A stretch of DNA of 64,000 nucleotides, from the NCBI GenBank assembly GCA_964508025.1, contig CAZDSF010000012.1, positions 4,658-68,657 on the forward strand, in the 5' to 3' direction. The notes beneath the pieces are model-generated. The model was given only the letters and a program-made list of their open reading frames with translations. It was not told where the DNA came from and ran no database searches. Below, in pieces: positions 24,260-36,800 of the stretch. Positions within the stretch are counted from its first letter, which is position 1. Each line of letters opens with the position of its first letter. The DNA is from JAAZNO01 sp964508025. Lineage in GTDB: Bacteria; Chloroflexota; Anaerolineae; B4-G1; SLSP01. A program made the position numbers and the translations under genes.

Positions 24260-25621
24260 TCAGCGCACCTCGATTCCCGTGAGATTGGCCGCCAGCAGCG
24301 CGCCATCGGTGCGAGCGACGGCAAAACTCACCCGCTCAGGCGTGAAGACGGTAAACAGCCGAATGGCGTTATCCGCGAGCACCTCAGCCAACGGCAGCGA
24401 GACCGCGCCTTCGGCGCCCACGAGCGTCACGGTCGTCGCCTCCGGCGCCGGGCCGAGTGCTGCCAGAATCGCGCCGAGAGGCGCCCCCTGCAACTTGCGC
24501 GCCCCGTCGCCCACATTCACTGTGAAGCTGTCCATCTGAGTCTGCCAGTCCGCCGGATCAAAGGGCGCCGGTTGCGCGAGCGCGCCGGTGATGGGCAACC
24601 GCGTCTCGCCGATGACTGTGAGGCTGGCGACGCCGCGCACCCAGGCCTTGCTGCTCCCTGCGCCGGTGACGCTGTAGGTCACGGCCTCGCCGCGCCCTTG
24701 CGGCGCGAGCAGTAACCCGTCGTTGGTCCTGACCTCGTCCATGCTCACGAAAAAGGCGTAGCCATCCATCCCCTGGATAAGCACTTTGCTGGCATCCGCG
24801 CCCGGCTGCGCCGCCGCAATCAGGTCGCGTAACCGGACGCCGGTGTAGCGCGCTGTGTTATCGCGCAGCGTTCCTGCAGCCGTGACCTGGGGCAGATCGC
24901 CGTGCTCTTTGGGATAAGCGTAAGGCGCGGCGACCGCCCCGCCGATCTGCACGGTGGGCGGCCCAGCCAGCGCGTGCCGCAGATACAGCGTCAGCGCGCC
25001 CGCCAGCAGGGCCACACACGCCAGAAAGATCGGGTAGAGCCGTCGAGCCATCGGACGGGATTCCCGATCCTTGATGACGCCGGCCCGCCGCAAGGTCGCC
25101 ACCAGCGTGTGGCCGAGGAATCCGGCAAAGGCGACCCCGGAAAGCGCAGCCATGGTCGCTGCCAGCAACATCGCGCCGTAGGAGAGAATATCGGCAGGCA
25201 GGGCGGCAAAGAGCTGAAAGACGAACACATTCGAGGCCGAAGCCAATCCCCCTGCAAGAAGATAGCCCGGCAGTCGGTCTTTATCGCGCCAGGGGAGAAA
25301 TCCCAGGTCAACGAGCAAACCGGCGACGATATTCACCAGCACCACCAACACACCGTGAGTGTTGCCAGTAAAGAGTTCCACTGCGCCCTTGAGCACGCCC
25401 GTCACCGCGCCCGCGCCCTGTTTGCCCGTCAGCCCCACCGCGAGCACCAGCCACAGGACATGCATCCCGGCGGCCCACTGCAGCGCGCCGGGCATCCCCA
25501 CAAGGGAGGTGAGCAACCTGCCGGCGGCGGAAATATACGTGCTGGTGACGCCGCCCAATGCCGCCAGCGCGGACATCATCAACAAATCGCGCGTCGAGAA
25601 ATAATAGCGGTGTGTATGCAT
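24260..25621 (-). CDS. ECF transporter S component fused to two SUOX-like extracytoplasmic domains
   Basis: 453 aa, GGAGG site. Residues 8-180 are a multi-helix S component of the YkoE/ThiW type (STRDLLMMSALAALGGVTST; GMPGALQWAAGMHVLWLVLA; KGAVELFTGNTHG). One more helix (195-214) leads to an outside region with two SUOX-like domains, about 222-338 (YTGVRLRDLIAAA, MDGYAFFVSMDEV, AWVRGVASLTVIG) and about 360-453 (LQGAPLGAILAAL, VSLPLAEVLADN). Such a fusion ties substrate capture outside to an importer. It is the first gene after the riboswitch-like leader. Related S components carry thiamine precursors, but the added domains and the leader argue for a different, pterin-type ligand. Confidence 0.85.
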   Translation of the reverse strand: MHTHRYYFSTRDLLMMSALAALGGVTSTYISAAGRLLTSLVGMPGALQWAAGMHVLWLVLAVGLTGKQGAGAVTGVLKGAVELFTGNTHGVLVVLVNIVAGLLVDLGFLPWRDKDRLPGYLLAGGLASASNVFVFQLFAALPADILSYGAMLLAATMAALSGVAFAGFLGHTLVATLRRAGVIKDRESRPMARRLYPIFLACVALLAGALTLYLRHALAGPPTVQIGGAVAAPYAYPKEHGDLPQVTAAGTLRDNTARYTGVRLRDLIAAAQPGADASKVLIQGMDGYAFFVSMDEVRTNDGLLLAPQGRGEAVTYSVTGAGSSKAWVRGVASLTVIGETRLPITGALAQPAPFDPADWQTQMDSFTVNVGDGARKLQGAPLGAILAALGPAPEATTVTLVGAEGAVSLPLAEVLADNAIRLFTVFTPERVSFAVARTDGALLAANLTGIEVR

Positions 25622-25646
25622 TCATCCTCCAACATGGCAACAAAAA

Positions 25647-25671
25647 ACGGCATCCCGGAAAGGGATGCCGT
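25647..25671 (-). terminator. intrinsic terminator/attenuator between riboswitch and ECF operon
   Basis: Perfect 10-bp GC-rich stem (25647-25656 with 25662-25671), 5-nt loop, then six T on the minus strand. It ends about 20 nt before the S-component start codon, the expected expression platform of a transcription-controlling riboswitch. An extra hairpin (25681-25700) sits between aptamer and terminator. Confidence 0.9.
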
Positions 25672-25711
25672 CACAGGCAAGGCGCACGGCCTACTGCGCC
25701 CGCAACAAACG

Positions 25712-25812
25712 AATCTCCTTTCCAAGGATGGGAGGCGCAGCCGTTTCCCGCTGCACCCTATCGGTTGCACGCCATCAACGCCGGCGTTCTTAGGCCATGC
25801 AACTCGGAGATC
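25712..25812 (-). promoter_or_regulatory. candidate molybdenum-cofactor (Moco/Tuco-type) riboswitch aptamer
   Basis: On the minus-strand RNA, AUCUCC (25806-25811) pairs with GGAGAU (25713-25718) to close the element. Inside, GUUGCA pairs with UGCAAC (25764-25769 with 25798-25803) and GCAGC with GCUGC (25737-25754). The 3' half reads GCCUCCCAUCC, then UUGGAAAGGAGAU, and the 5' half has CUCCGAG. As I remember it, the Moco RNA motif (RF01055) has the same CUCCG, GCCUCCCAU and GAAAGGAGA blocks. I could not run a covariance search. TPP and cobalamin signatures are absent. Confidence 0.6.
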
Positions 25813-26095
25813 TATCTCGAACGGGTATAAAAGAGCAACACTGCATAGTCTAACACAATTCGTAAGCCTGGCAAACTGACAAGCGCCAGGAGAAGAGGGT
25901 GATCTTCCGCACTACCCCAAAGGTAATGCCGAACGCAGATGACGCAGATTCTACAGAAAACACAACAGCAACCCGAATTTGTCCCAAACGCGGGTCTATG
26001 CTAAACTCAGCCCCAGGAGCTTTCGGATTTTGCGGATTCAGCGTCTTTTCATCCCTCATCCTTCCGCCTTCACCCTTTGCAAGGAGGTCAATGAC

Positions 26096-26779
26096 ATGAA
26101 CGTTCCGAAACTACTATGCCATCTTGCACTGCTGGGCTTGCTGGTTGTGACCAGCGGCGCGTGTCGCGCCGCGCCGAGCACGCAGGCGCCCGCCCTGGCG
26201 ACGCTAGATCTGCCGCCGCCGCGCCTCGACGGCGACATGTCGCTGGAAGCCGCCATCGCCGGGCGGCGCTCGGTGCGCGCCTTCACCGACACCCCGCTCA
26301 CGCTGGAACAGGTGGGCCAGCTGCTCTGGGCCGCGCAGGGCATCACCGATCCACGCGGGCTGCGGGCGGCCCCTTCCGCCGGCGCGCTCTATCCACTAGA
26401 GCTCTATGTCATCCTCCCCGATGGACTGTATCACTACCAACCGGATGGGCATCGCCTGAGGCAATTGGGCACGGAAGACCTGCGCCCGGCAGTGTGGGAA
26501 GCCGGACTGCGGCAGGACTCCCTGCGCGCAGCGCCGGCGGTGTTCCTGTTCACGGCAGTCTACACCCGCACGGCGGCGCGTTACGGCGACCGCGCGCCGC
26601 GCTACGTCCATATAGAGGTGGGCCACGCCGCGCAGAATCTCGCGTTGCAGGCGGCGGTGCTGGGATTGGGCAGCGTGCCCATCGGCGCGATAGAAGACGC
26701 GCGCCTCAAAGCGGCGCTGGGCTTGCCGGCGGATCACGAACCGCTGTACCTGCTGCCCGTGGGGGTTCCCGCGCCATGA
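26096..26779 (+). CDS. SagB-type / nitroreductase-family oxidoreductase with lipoprotein-like signal
   Basis: 227 aa from the ATG at 26096 (AAGGAGG site). An N-terminal hydrophobic segment ends in VVTSGAC (lipobox-like, Cys23). The rest is a compact FMN fold: SLEAAIAGRRSVRAFTD, LLWAAQGITD, RAAPSAGALYPLELYV and AVLGLGSVPIGA, as in SagB/ThcOx dehydrogenases and their free-standing relatives. FMN enzymes are usually cytosolic, so an exported form is odd. Its stop overlaps the SDR start by 4 nt. Substrate unknown. Confidence 0.85.
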   Translation: MNVPKLLCHLALLGLLVVTSGACRAAPSTQAPALATLDLPPPRLDGDMSLEAAIAGRRSVRAFTDTPLTLEQVGQLLWAAQGITDPRGLRAAPSAGALYPLELYVILPDGLYHYQPDGHRLRQLGTEDLRPAVWEAGLRQDSLRAAPAVFLFTAVYTRTAARYGDRAPRYVHIEVGHAAQNLALQAAVLGLGSVPIGAIEDARLKAALGLPADHEPLYLLPVGVPAP

Positions 26780-27633
26780 CCACACCACAGTCGCAATCCA
26801 AAGTCATCCTGATCACGGGCGCGTCCTCTGGAATCGGGCGGGCCTGCGCCGAGGCGCTCGCAGCGCAGGGACATCGCGTCTACGGCGCGAACCGCAGCAC
26901 AGTCGCCCACAACGCCGCGATCATCCCGCTGCCCATGGATGTGACAGACGCAGCGACCGTGACGGCGGGCATTCAAACGATCCTCGACCGTGAGGGGCAG
27001 CTGGATGTGGCCGTGAACAACAGCGGCGCGGGCATCGGCGGAGCAGTGGAAGAAACCTCAATGGCCGAAGCCCAAGCGTTGTTGGATTTGAACTTCTTCG
27101 GCGTGATGCGGGTCTGCCAGGCCGTTCTGCCCATCATGCGGGCACAGGGCGCGGGACTCATCATCAACATGAGCTCAGTGGGCGGGCTGATGGGGCTGCC
27201 CTATCAAGCGCTGTACAGCGCGAGCAAGTACGCGCTCGAGGGCTTCAGCGAGTCGCTGCGCATGGAGGTTGCGGAATTCGGCATCCGCGTGGTGCTGGTG
27301 GAGCCGGGAGATGTGAACACAGCCTTCACCGCCAACCGGCGTCACGCCGCCGCAGCGAGCGATCTTCGCTCGCCTTACGCGCAGCAATACGGGCAAGTCA
27401 TGGCGCAGGCCGAGGCCGATGAACGTGTGGGCGTCGCGCCGGAGCGCGTGGCGCGGACGGTGCTGCGCGTGGTGAACAGCCGCCATCCCAGAACGCGCTA
27501 CGTCGTGGGGCCGCTGAGCCAGTGCCTCGCCGCGTGGATCAAGCCCTTCCTGCCGGCAGCGTTAGCCGAACGGCTGCTGATGGCGCACTATGGCTTGGAG
27601 TCGCCACGTGATGTTGTTCCACACCAGCGATAA
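26776..27633 (+). CDS. short-chain dehydrogenase/reductase
   Basis: 285 aa from the ATG at 26776 (ATGA overlap with the SagB-like gene). Classical SDR features: cofactor motif TGASSGIG (15-22), DVTD, NNSGAG (NNAG-type), MSSVGG and the YSASK active-site Tyr/Lys, followed by EPGDVNT. The cofactor motif and the Arg/Asn after the second strand suggest NADP(H), without proof. Coupled to the reductase upstream; a two-step redox conversion is possible. Substrate unknown. Confidence 0.93.
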   Translation: MTTPQSQSKVILITGASSGIGRACAEALAAQGHRVYGANRSTVAHNAAIIPLPMDVTDAATVTAGIQTILDREGQLDVAVNNSGAGIGGAVEETSMAEAQALLDLNFFGVMRVCQAVLPIMRAQGAGLIINMSSVGGLMGLPYQALYSASKYALEGFSESLRMEVAEFGIRVVLVEPGDVNTAFTANRRHAAAASDLRSPYAQQYGQVMAQAEADERVGVAPERVARTVLRVVNSRHPRTRYVVGPLSQCLAAWIKPFLPAALAERLLMAHYGLESPRDVVPHQR

Positions 27634-27738
27634 ACGAAAATCGCAGCGGCGGCACGCCCTGAAGGTCGCGCCACGCTTACCACTTACGGATTTCAAGATT
27701 TGCCATTCACTATTTTTGGAAGCAACAGAGGAACAGAA

Positions 27739-28269
27739 ATGCACCTGCGCGAGGCTGGTCGAGGCGCGATACTGGCAGTACTGATCCTTGTGGCGTTGGG
27801 GAGTATGGTAATTCTGGGGAAACGACTCCACAGAAAACGAACCGAGCCAACCTGGCAAGCGCAGCTGGACTGGTATGTGACCCTGTTGAATCAGGATGAT
27901 GGACGCATCGTCTCGGTTGAATGGGTCAGCGCTGCGCGCTTTCCGGAGCAATTCACAGCCGAGATGAGCGCCTATACCTGGAGCACCAGCGACACTTTCC
28001 ACACCGCGTACACCGCAGCCCAGCACCCCGAAGCGTCGCTGCGCCCCCTGCCCTTTCCGCCAACCGCGCTATGGTGCATCGGATTGACACACCATTACAC
28101 CACCGATCCCGCGCTCAATACGCCGAACGAGTATGAGATTATGGTGTTGGCGCGCCACGAAGAGGGTCGGCAAGCGGCGTGGGTCATGCACCAGCTCACA
28201 GCCTCCAAACGCACATCGGCGCGGCGCGCCTTGCTCGAGCAGCTCGGCTGCGCGCTACAGACGGACTAG
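27739..28269 (+). CDS. hypothetical membrane-anchored protein
   Basis: 176 aa from the ATG at 27739 (AGAGGAAC site). One N-terminal membrane helix (AILAVLILVALGSMVIL), then a soluble domain of about 140 residues facing outside, with PTWQAQLDWYVTLLNQDD and WVMHQLTASKRTSARRALLE. No known family is recognised. It converges on, and overlaps by 4 nt, the old yellow enzyme gene. It follows the SDR by 105 bp, so it may be an independent transcript. Confidence 0.6.
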   Translation: MHLREAGRGAILAVLILVALGSMVILGKRLHRKRTEPTWQAQLDWYVTLLNQDDGRIVSVEWVSAARFPEQFTAEMSAYTWSTSDTFHTAYTAAQHPEASLRPLPFPPTALWCIGLTHHYTTDPALNTPNEYEIMVLARHEEGRQAAWVMHQLTASKRTSARRALLEQLGCALQTD

Positions 28270-29312
28270 CCGAGACGCGCGCGGCGATATTGTACGGGCC
28301 AATCGAGCTCCTGGCGCAACGCGCGCGCCGCATCGAGCGGCCAATGCGGATGCCGCAGCAGCTCCCGTCCCAACGCTACCAGATCGGCGCGCCCGTTGCG
28401 GAGGATCTCCTCCGCCATTTCTGGCGCGGTGATGAGGCCCACCGCAGCGGTAGAAATCTCCGCCTCATGCCGCAGCCGCTCGGCGAGTGGGATCTGATAG
28501 CCGGGCCACACCGCACGCGGCGGCGCCGGGCTGATTCCCCCGGAAGAGCAGTCCACCAGATCCACCCCCTGCGCGCGCAACGCGCGGGCCAGGGTCACGC
28601 TATCCTCCACCGTCACGCCGCCAGGAACGCCCCAATCCGTCACCGAAAGGCGCACGAAGAGCGGCCTGGCGGGGGGCCACACCGCGCGCACCGCCTCCAC
28701 CACACGCAGCAGAAAGGTCATCCGCTGCAGCAGGTCGCCGCCGTAGGCATCCGTCCGCTGATTGGTGAGCGGCGCGAGGAACTGATGGTTGAGATAGCCG
28801 TGCGCCGCGTGAATCTCCACCACATCGCAGCCCGCCTGGGCGGCGCGGGCCGCCGCCGCCTGCCACGCGGCAATCACCGCTTCGATCTCCGCCTCGGAGA
28901 GCGCGTTTGGAGCGGCCCAGTCCGCATCGAAGGGCAGCGCGCCCGGCGCGACGGCGGGTTCTGGCCCGCGGCCCCTTTCCGGGCCAAAGGCTTTGCGCCC
29001 GGCATGACCGAGCTGCACACCCACCCTCACCCCTTCGCCGTGGAGCAGCGCGACCAGGCGCGCCAGGGGTGCAATTTGCGCGTCATCCCACAACCCCAAA
29101 TCGTTCTGGCTGATGCGGCCCCGCGCCTCGACGGCGGTTGCTTCCAGCATGATGAGGCCCGCCCGGCCCAACGCCCGCGCCAGATAGTGGCCCAGATGCC
29201 AATCCGTGACCTGCCCATCCTCGCGGGCGGAATACATGCACATCGGCGAAAGCATAATCCGATTGGGGAACGTCGTCTCACGGAGCGTCAAAGGAGAAAA
29301 CAAAGTATCCAT
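28266..29312 (-). CDS. NADH:flavin oxidoreductase, old yellow enzyme (YqjM-like)
   Basis: 348 aa. The TIM-barrel FMN enzyme begins LFSPLTLRETTFPNRIMLSP and then MCMYSA, with the Cys that marks the thermophilic-like/YqjM class. It continues with HLGHYLARALGRAGLIMLEA, QLGHAGRKA, the substrate-binding HAAHGYLNHQFLAPLTNQR and FVRLSVTDW. The family reduces activated C=C bonds with NAD(P)H and takes part in detoxification. A GTGAGG-type ribosome site precedes the ATG. There is no operon partner. Confidence 0.95.
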   Translation of the reverse strand: MDTLFSPLTLRETTFPNRIMLSPMCMYSAREDGQVTDWHLGHYLARALGRAGLIMLEATAVEARGRISQNDLGLWDDAQIAPLARLVALLHGEGVRVGVQLGHAGRKAFGPERGRGPEPAVAPGALPFDADWAAPNALSEAEIEAVIAAWQAAAARAAQAGCDVVEIHAAHGYLNHQFLAPLTNQRTDAYGGDLLQRMTFLLRVVEAVRAVWPPARPLFVRLSVTDWGVPGGVTVEDSVTLARALRAQGVDLVDCSSGGISPAPPRAVWPGYQIPLAERLRHEAEISTAAVGLITAPEMAEEILRNGRADLVALGRELLRHPHWPLDAARALRQELDWPVQYRRARLG

Positions 29313-29796
29313 TGGCTAACCTCACTATCATGGGTGAAATGTCTTGCACGCCCATTATGGGCTTTCGTAACAGGTCGCTGACCGAAACCGCGCTACACCT
29401 CACACAGCACTCTGAAGCGCGAGCAAGGCATTTGTCCGAGACGGACGAAGCAGCCACTTTGCATCACGAGCCTGATAGAGAGTGCAAAAGCCCACCGAAC
29501 CGCTACGAATGCCCATTATAGACGCGCTTGCCCAGACGTAAACTGCCCCAGCCGCGATTGACAAAGCGCCACTCCCGTCTACCATTGCACCATAAATCGC
29601 GCCGATAGCAGGCATCACAGACGCAAAGATAAAGTACAGGCTCGTTTTTCTGATCCGTGGAATCCGCGTCAATCCGTGAGCCGGGTTACGGCGCATCCCT
29701 GATCCTGAAAATCTTGTTAGCGCGGAGGCGCAGGGGCAGAGGCCCTTCATCCTTCCGCCTTCATCCTTCAGCCTTACACTTTCACAAGGAGGAACC
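29313..29796. other. intergenic region before the GalU-like gene
   Basis: 484 bp with no convincing gene. A minus-strand frame (29400-29867) has a hydrophobic stretch (YFIFASVMPAIGAIYGAMV, then SGALSIAAGAVYVW) that could be a decayed membrane-protein fragment, but it has no start, ribosome site or family. The region ends with a 7-bp-period repeat (CCTTCAT/CCTTCCG, 29744-29775) directly before the ribosome site of the next gene. Confidence 0.5.
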
Positions 29797-30464
29797 ATGC
29801 ACATCACCAAAGCTGTCATCACTGCCGCCGGGCGCGCACAGCGCCGCTTGCCGTTACAAACGCTCATTGACCGCGACGGCGCGGAGAAATCCGTCTTGAC
29901 AATCCTCGTCGAAGAGACGCTCAGCGCTGGCGTGTCGGAGATCGCTATCGTGGTCGCGCCGGGAGATGAAGGCCCCTACGCCGAAGCGGTTGGCGACCAC
30001 GCCCGCCGCCTCACCTTCATCCCCCAGGTCGAACCGCTGGGCTACGGACACGCCGTCTACTGCGCGCGCGATTTCGTGGGCGCGGCGCCGTTCCTGCACC
30101 TCGTGGGCGATCACCTCTACGTGAGCCGCACCGCCCGCAGCTGCGCGCAACAGCTGGTCGAAGCGGCCGCGCTCGAAGCCTGCGCCGTCTCCGCCGTGCA
30201 GGCCACCCGCGAGGCCCTGCTGCCCTACTACGGCGCGGTCGGCGGGCGGCGCGTGGCAGGCCGCAAAGACCTCTACCTCATCGAGACCGTGCTCGAAAAG
30301 CCNNNNNNNNNNNNNNNNNNNNNNNNNNNNNNNNNNNNNNNNNNNNNNNNNNNNNNNNNNNNNNNNNNNNNNNNNNNNNNNNNNNNNNNNNNNNNNNNNN
30401 NNCGCGAGCTGGTGCTCACCCGCCTGCTGGAACTGCTGGCGACCCGCGCTCTGGAGCCGGAAGC

Positions 30465-30468
<4 letters not shown>
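29797..30468 (+). CDS. GalU-like nucleotidyltransferase (interrupted by assembly gap)
   Basis: ATG 29797 with an AAGGAGGAACC site. The N-terminal 168 residues are a sugar-1-phosphate nucleotidyltransferase: KAVITAAGRAQRRLPLQTL (an altered G-G-x-T-R loop), EKSVLTILVEETLSAGVSEI, PLGYGHAVYCARDFVG and FLHLVGDHLY. A 100-N gap follows, then the last 21 codons. GalU enzymes are about 290-300 aa, so the missing part is probably longer than 100 bp; the continuous frame is accidental. It should form UDP-sugars from UTP. The stop overlaps the next gene by 4 nt, so the pair acts together. Confidence 0.8.
30303..30402. other. assembly gap (100 N)
   Basis: Exactly 100 N inside the GalU-like gene. True length unknown. 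Confidence 0.98.
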
Positions 30469-33785
<3,317 letters not shown>

Positions 33786-33819
33786 CGGGCGTACCGCTCG
33801 AAGGCCAGGAATAAAAAAG

Positions 33820-33849
33820 TTTGCGGCGGGGTGAAGACCCCGCCGCAAA
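33820..33849 (-). terminator. intrinsic terminator of the giant repeat-protein gene
   Basis: 13-bp perfect stem (33820-33832 with 33837-33849), GAAG-type loop, then CTTTTTT on the minus strand. It lies 37 bp past the stop of the gene at 33886-38115 and between two convergent genes. Confidence 0.88.
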
Positions 33850-33885
33850 AATCCTCTCTTGAAAGCCGCATCAGGGCTGCGCTGG

Positions 33886-36800
33886 TTAAGGCGCCGTCCC
33901 CTTGGAGACCAGCGGCAGGTAAACGATGAAGTCCGCTGGCGGCTCGACGTGCAAAACGTCAGCCAGCACAGCCTCTTTCCCATCGGGATTACGCACGGTC
34001 ACATCATAAAGCCCCGTCGTAAAGCCGGCGGGCGCCGTCGCCTGCAACTGCGTCGCGCTGATGTAGGTAGTGGTAAGCGTCTGCGTCCCCACCTTGACCA
34101 CGGCCCCGTTCAGGAAGTTGGCGCCGGTCACGGTCAACGTGTTAGCGGTGTCGTTGTAGATCACCGTGGGCGTGACCGCCGTGATCGTGGGCGGCGGATT
34201 CTCGATGTGCAGGCTGTTCGGCAGCACGGCAGTCTTATCATCGGGGTTGGCGACGGTCACATCGTAAACCCCCACCGCCAATCCAGCCGGCGCCGTCGCC
34301 TGCAACTGCGTCGCGCTAATGTACGTGGTCGTGAGCGACTGCGTCCCCACCTTGACCACCGCGCCCGGCAGGAAGTTAGCGCCGGTCACGGTCAACGTGT
34401 TGGCGACGTGATTGTACATCAGCGTGGGGGAGATGGCAGAAATCGCGGGCGCATCCGCCTCCAACAGGGAGATCGTAACTTCCCATTCGGTGACGGCGTA
34501 GTCCGGCTGCTGCACCACATACACCGTGTGCGTTCCCGCGCTCAACGGAATCTCAAAGTCGTAGGTGAAGCCCTGCGGCGCCGGCTGAGAACGGATCGGC
34601 GCCGCATCGAAGTACACCACGGCAAAGCCCTGCGGCAGGTTCACCTCTACCAGATATAGCCCACTCACGGGGGTATCCAGGCGCACCGCAGAGATATTGC
34701 CATCGCCGTGAATCACACCGCCCCAGCTGTACGGCGGTTGGGGGATGGCGTGCAGCGTCGCGGTGTAGGTCAGAGGCCCCGAATTGCCGTCCTGCGCCGC
34801 GATCCGCAACCGATTGGCCGCGCCCATATCCACCGTGGCCCAGAGCGTCTCGCCGCCGTACACATCCTCCAGGGTGAGCAGGCTCGTCGCGCCGGTCAGC
34901 CCGCTGACGATCTCGACCTGCAACGCATCGGGATAGTCGCCCGCAACGACCAGCTCCAGGTTCACCCGCTGCGGCGCGCCGAAAAAGACCGGCAGCCACT
35001 CCGCAACGAAATCGTTGCCCGCGCCGCCGAGCTCGCCGCCCGTCTGGGTGTAGGGCAGCACATCCGTCGCCGCGCCCACCGCGCTGATGCCCACACTCCA
35101 CTCCGCGCCGGTGGCCGTATCCTGCACCACGCGCAGATCATGCGTCCCGGCGGGGATGTAGAACGTCGCCTGCGTCGTCCCGCTCTCGACGGTCTTCTGA
35201 ATGAAGTCCTCGTTCACCAGGAACTGGAACCGACCGCCTGTAGCCTGGAAGTTGAAGGTGTAGAGTCCCGACTGGCTGAAGATCACCCGCGCGTGGCTGT
35301 TTTCGCCCTCGAAGTCGGCGGCGCCGCTCCAGGCAGTGGGCGGTTGCGGCAACACCCGCAGCGCCAGGCTGTACTCCAGCGGTGCGCCATTGCCGGCATC
35401 CGCTTCCAGATGCAGGCGCGCCATCCCCGCCGGCAGATCGAAGGTGCTCCAATGGGTTTCATTCGCGTAGATGTGCGCGGTCTTGACCAACGTATCCACC
35501 GCGTCGTACACCTTCAGCACCAACGAATCGCCATCCGCGCCGGTGAGCGTCGTCTCCAGATTCAGCGACTGCGCGGCTTGCAGATTCAGGGGCAGCCATT
35601 CCTCAACGAAATCGTTGCCCGCGCCGCCGATCTCGCCGCCGCTCTTGGCGTAGGGCAGCGCGTCATACTGCGGCCCCGCGCCGCTGATGGCGACCGCCCA
35701 CTCCGCGCCGACAGCGCTATCCTGAATCAGGGTGAGCGGATGCGTCCCCGCCGGCACGTAGTAGGTCACGCTATCAACGCCCTCTACCGTTTTGAGGATG
35801 AAGTCATCGGCAACCTGGAACTGATAGCGTCCGCCGCCGCTCACGTTGAAGTTAAAGGTGTACAAGCCGCTCGTGGGGAAGATGACCCGCGCCTCGCTGT
35901 GCAGCCCGTCCGCATCAGCGACGCCCATCCACGTGTAGGGGGCGTGGGGCAGGCTGTAGAGCGTCAGGGCAACCTGCGCCGGATCGCCGCTTCCGCCGCC
36001 CGCATTCGTCAGCACAAAGCGATTGTTGCCCACGGGCAGCGTCGCCGTACCCCACAGCGTCTCTCCCGCGAGGGCTGTCCCTTCCCAGAGGGTATTTGCG
36101 TACACATCCTGAATCGTCAGCGTCACATCATCGCCGGCTACAGCCAGCGCGAAGTTGAAGTCCAACGGCGCGCCGAAAACGGGGTAATACGGCGCTACCG
36201 CGACGCCCTCCTCCAGCTCGCCTTCGAAGGTGAAGAACGCCGGCTGCGCCGCTACAGGCAGCACCTGCGCCGTCCAGGTGGTCTGGGGGAACGCCGAATC
36301 CTGCAGCACATAGAGCGTGTGGACGCCGGCAGTCACCTGGATATCATACACCGTCTCCACGCCGCCGGCCTGCACGCTGCGCCCAGGAATGGCGTCATCA
36401 AGCAGGAGATTGGCAAAGCCATCGGGTGAAGCAATGCTGAAGCGATAAAGGCCGGTATTGGCAAAGTGCACCTTGATCTCCGAGGGGAGGCCCCCCGCGA
36501 GCGCGTGCCCTTCCCACGTGTACGCATCGGTGGGCACAGCGCGGAGCGTCAGATCGTAGGTCAGCGGATCGGCGTTGCTTCCGGGAGCGATGAGGTGCAG
36601 CCGGTTGATGCCGGCGCTCAGGGGGAAATTGGCCCACAGCACTTCCGTCCCCAGAACAGCGTCAATGACCTTGTCCGGCGTCGCGCTGCCCTGCTGATAC
36701 ACCTCGATGATCAGCTGATCCGTGGGCTGGCCGCTCACCTCGATCTGGAGATTGGCGGTCTGTCCCGCCGCCAGGCCGATGGGCAGCCACTCCTCGAAGA

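Noticed and set aside
25706..25830. TPP or cobalamin riboswitch before the ECF operon
   Set aside because: YkoE-like S components suggest TPP, but CUGAGA and the ACCUGAUCUGG block are absent, as is the cobalamin GCCACUG box.
29400..29867. Minus-strand frame with hydrophobic stretches before the GalU-like gene
   Set aside because: No start, ribosome site or family; crosses a repeat and the start of a real gene. Mentioned only as a possible decayed fragment.
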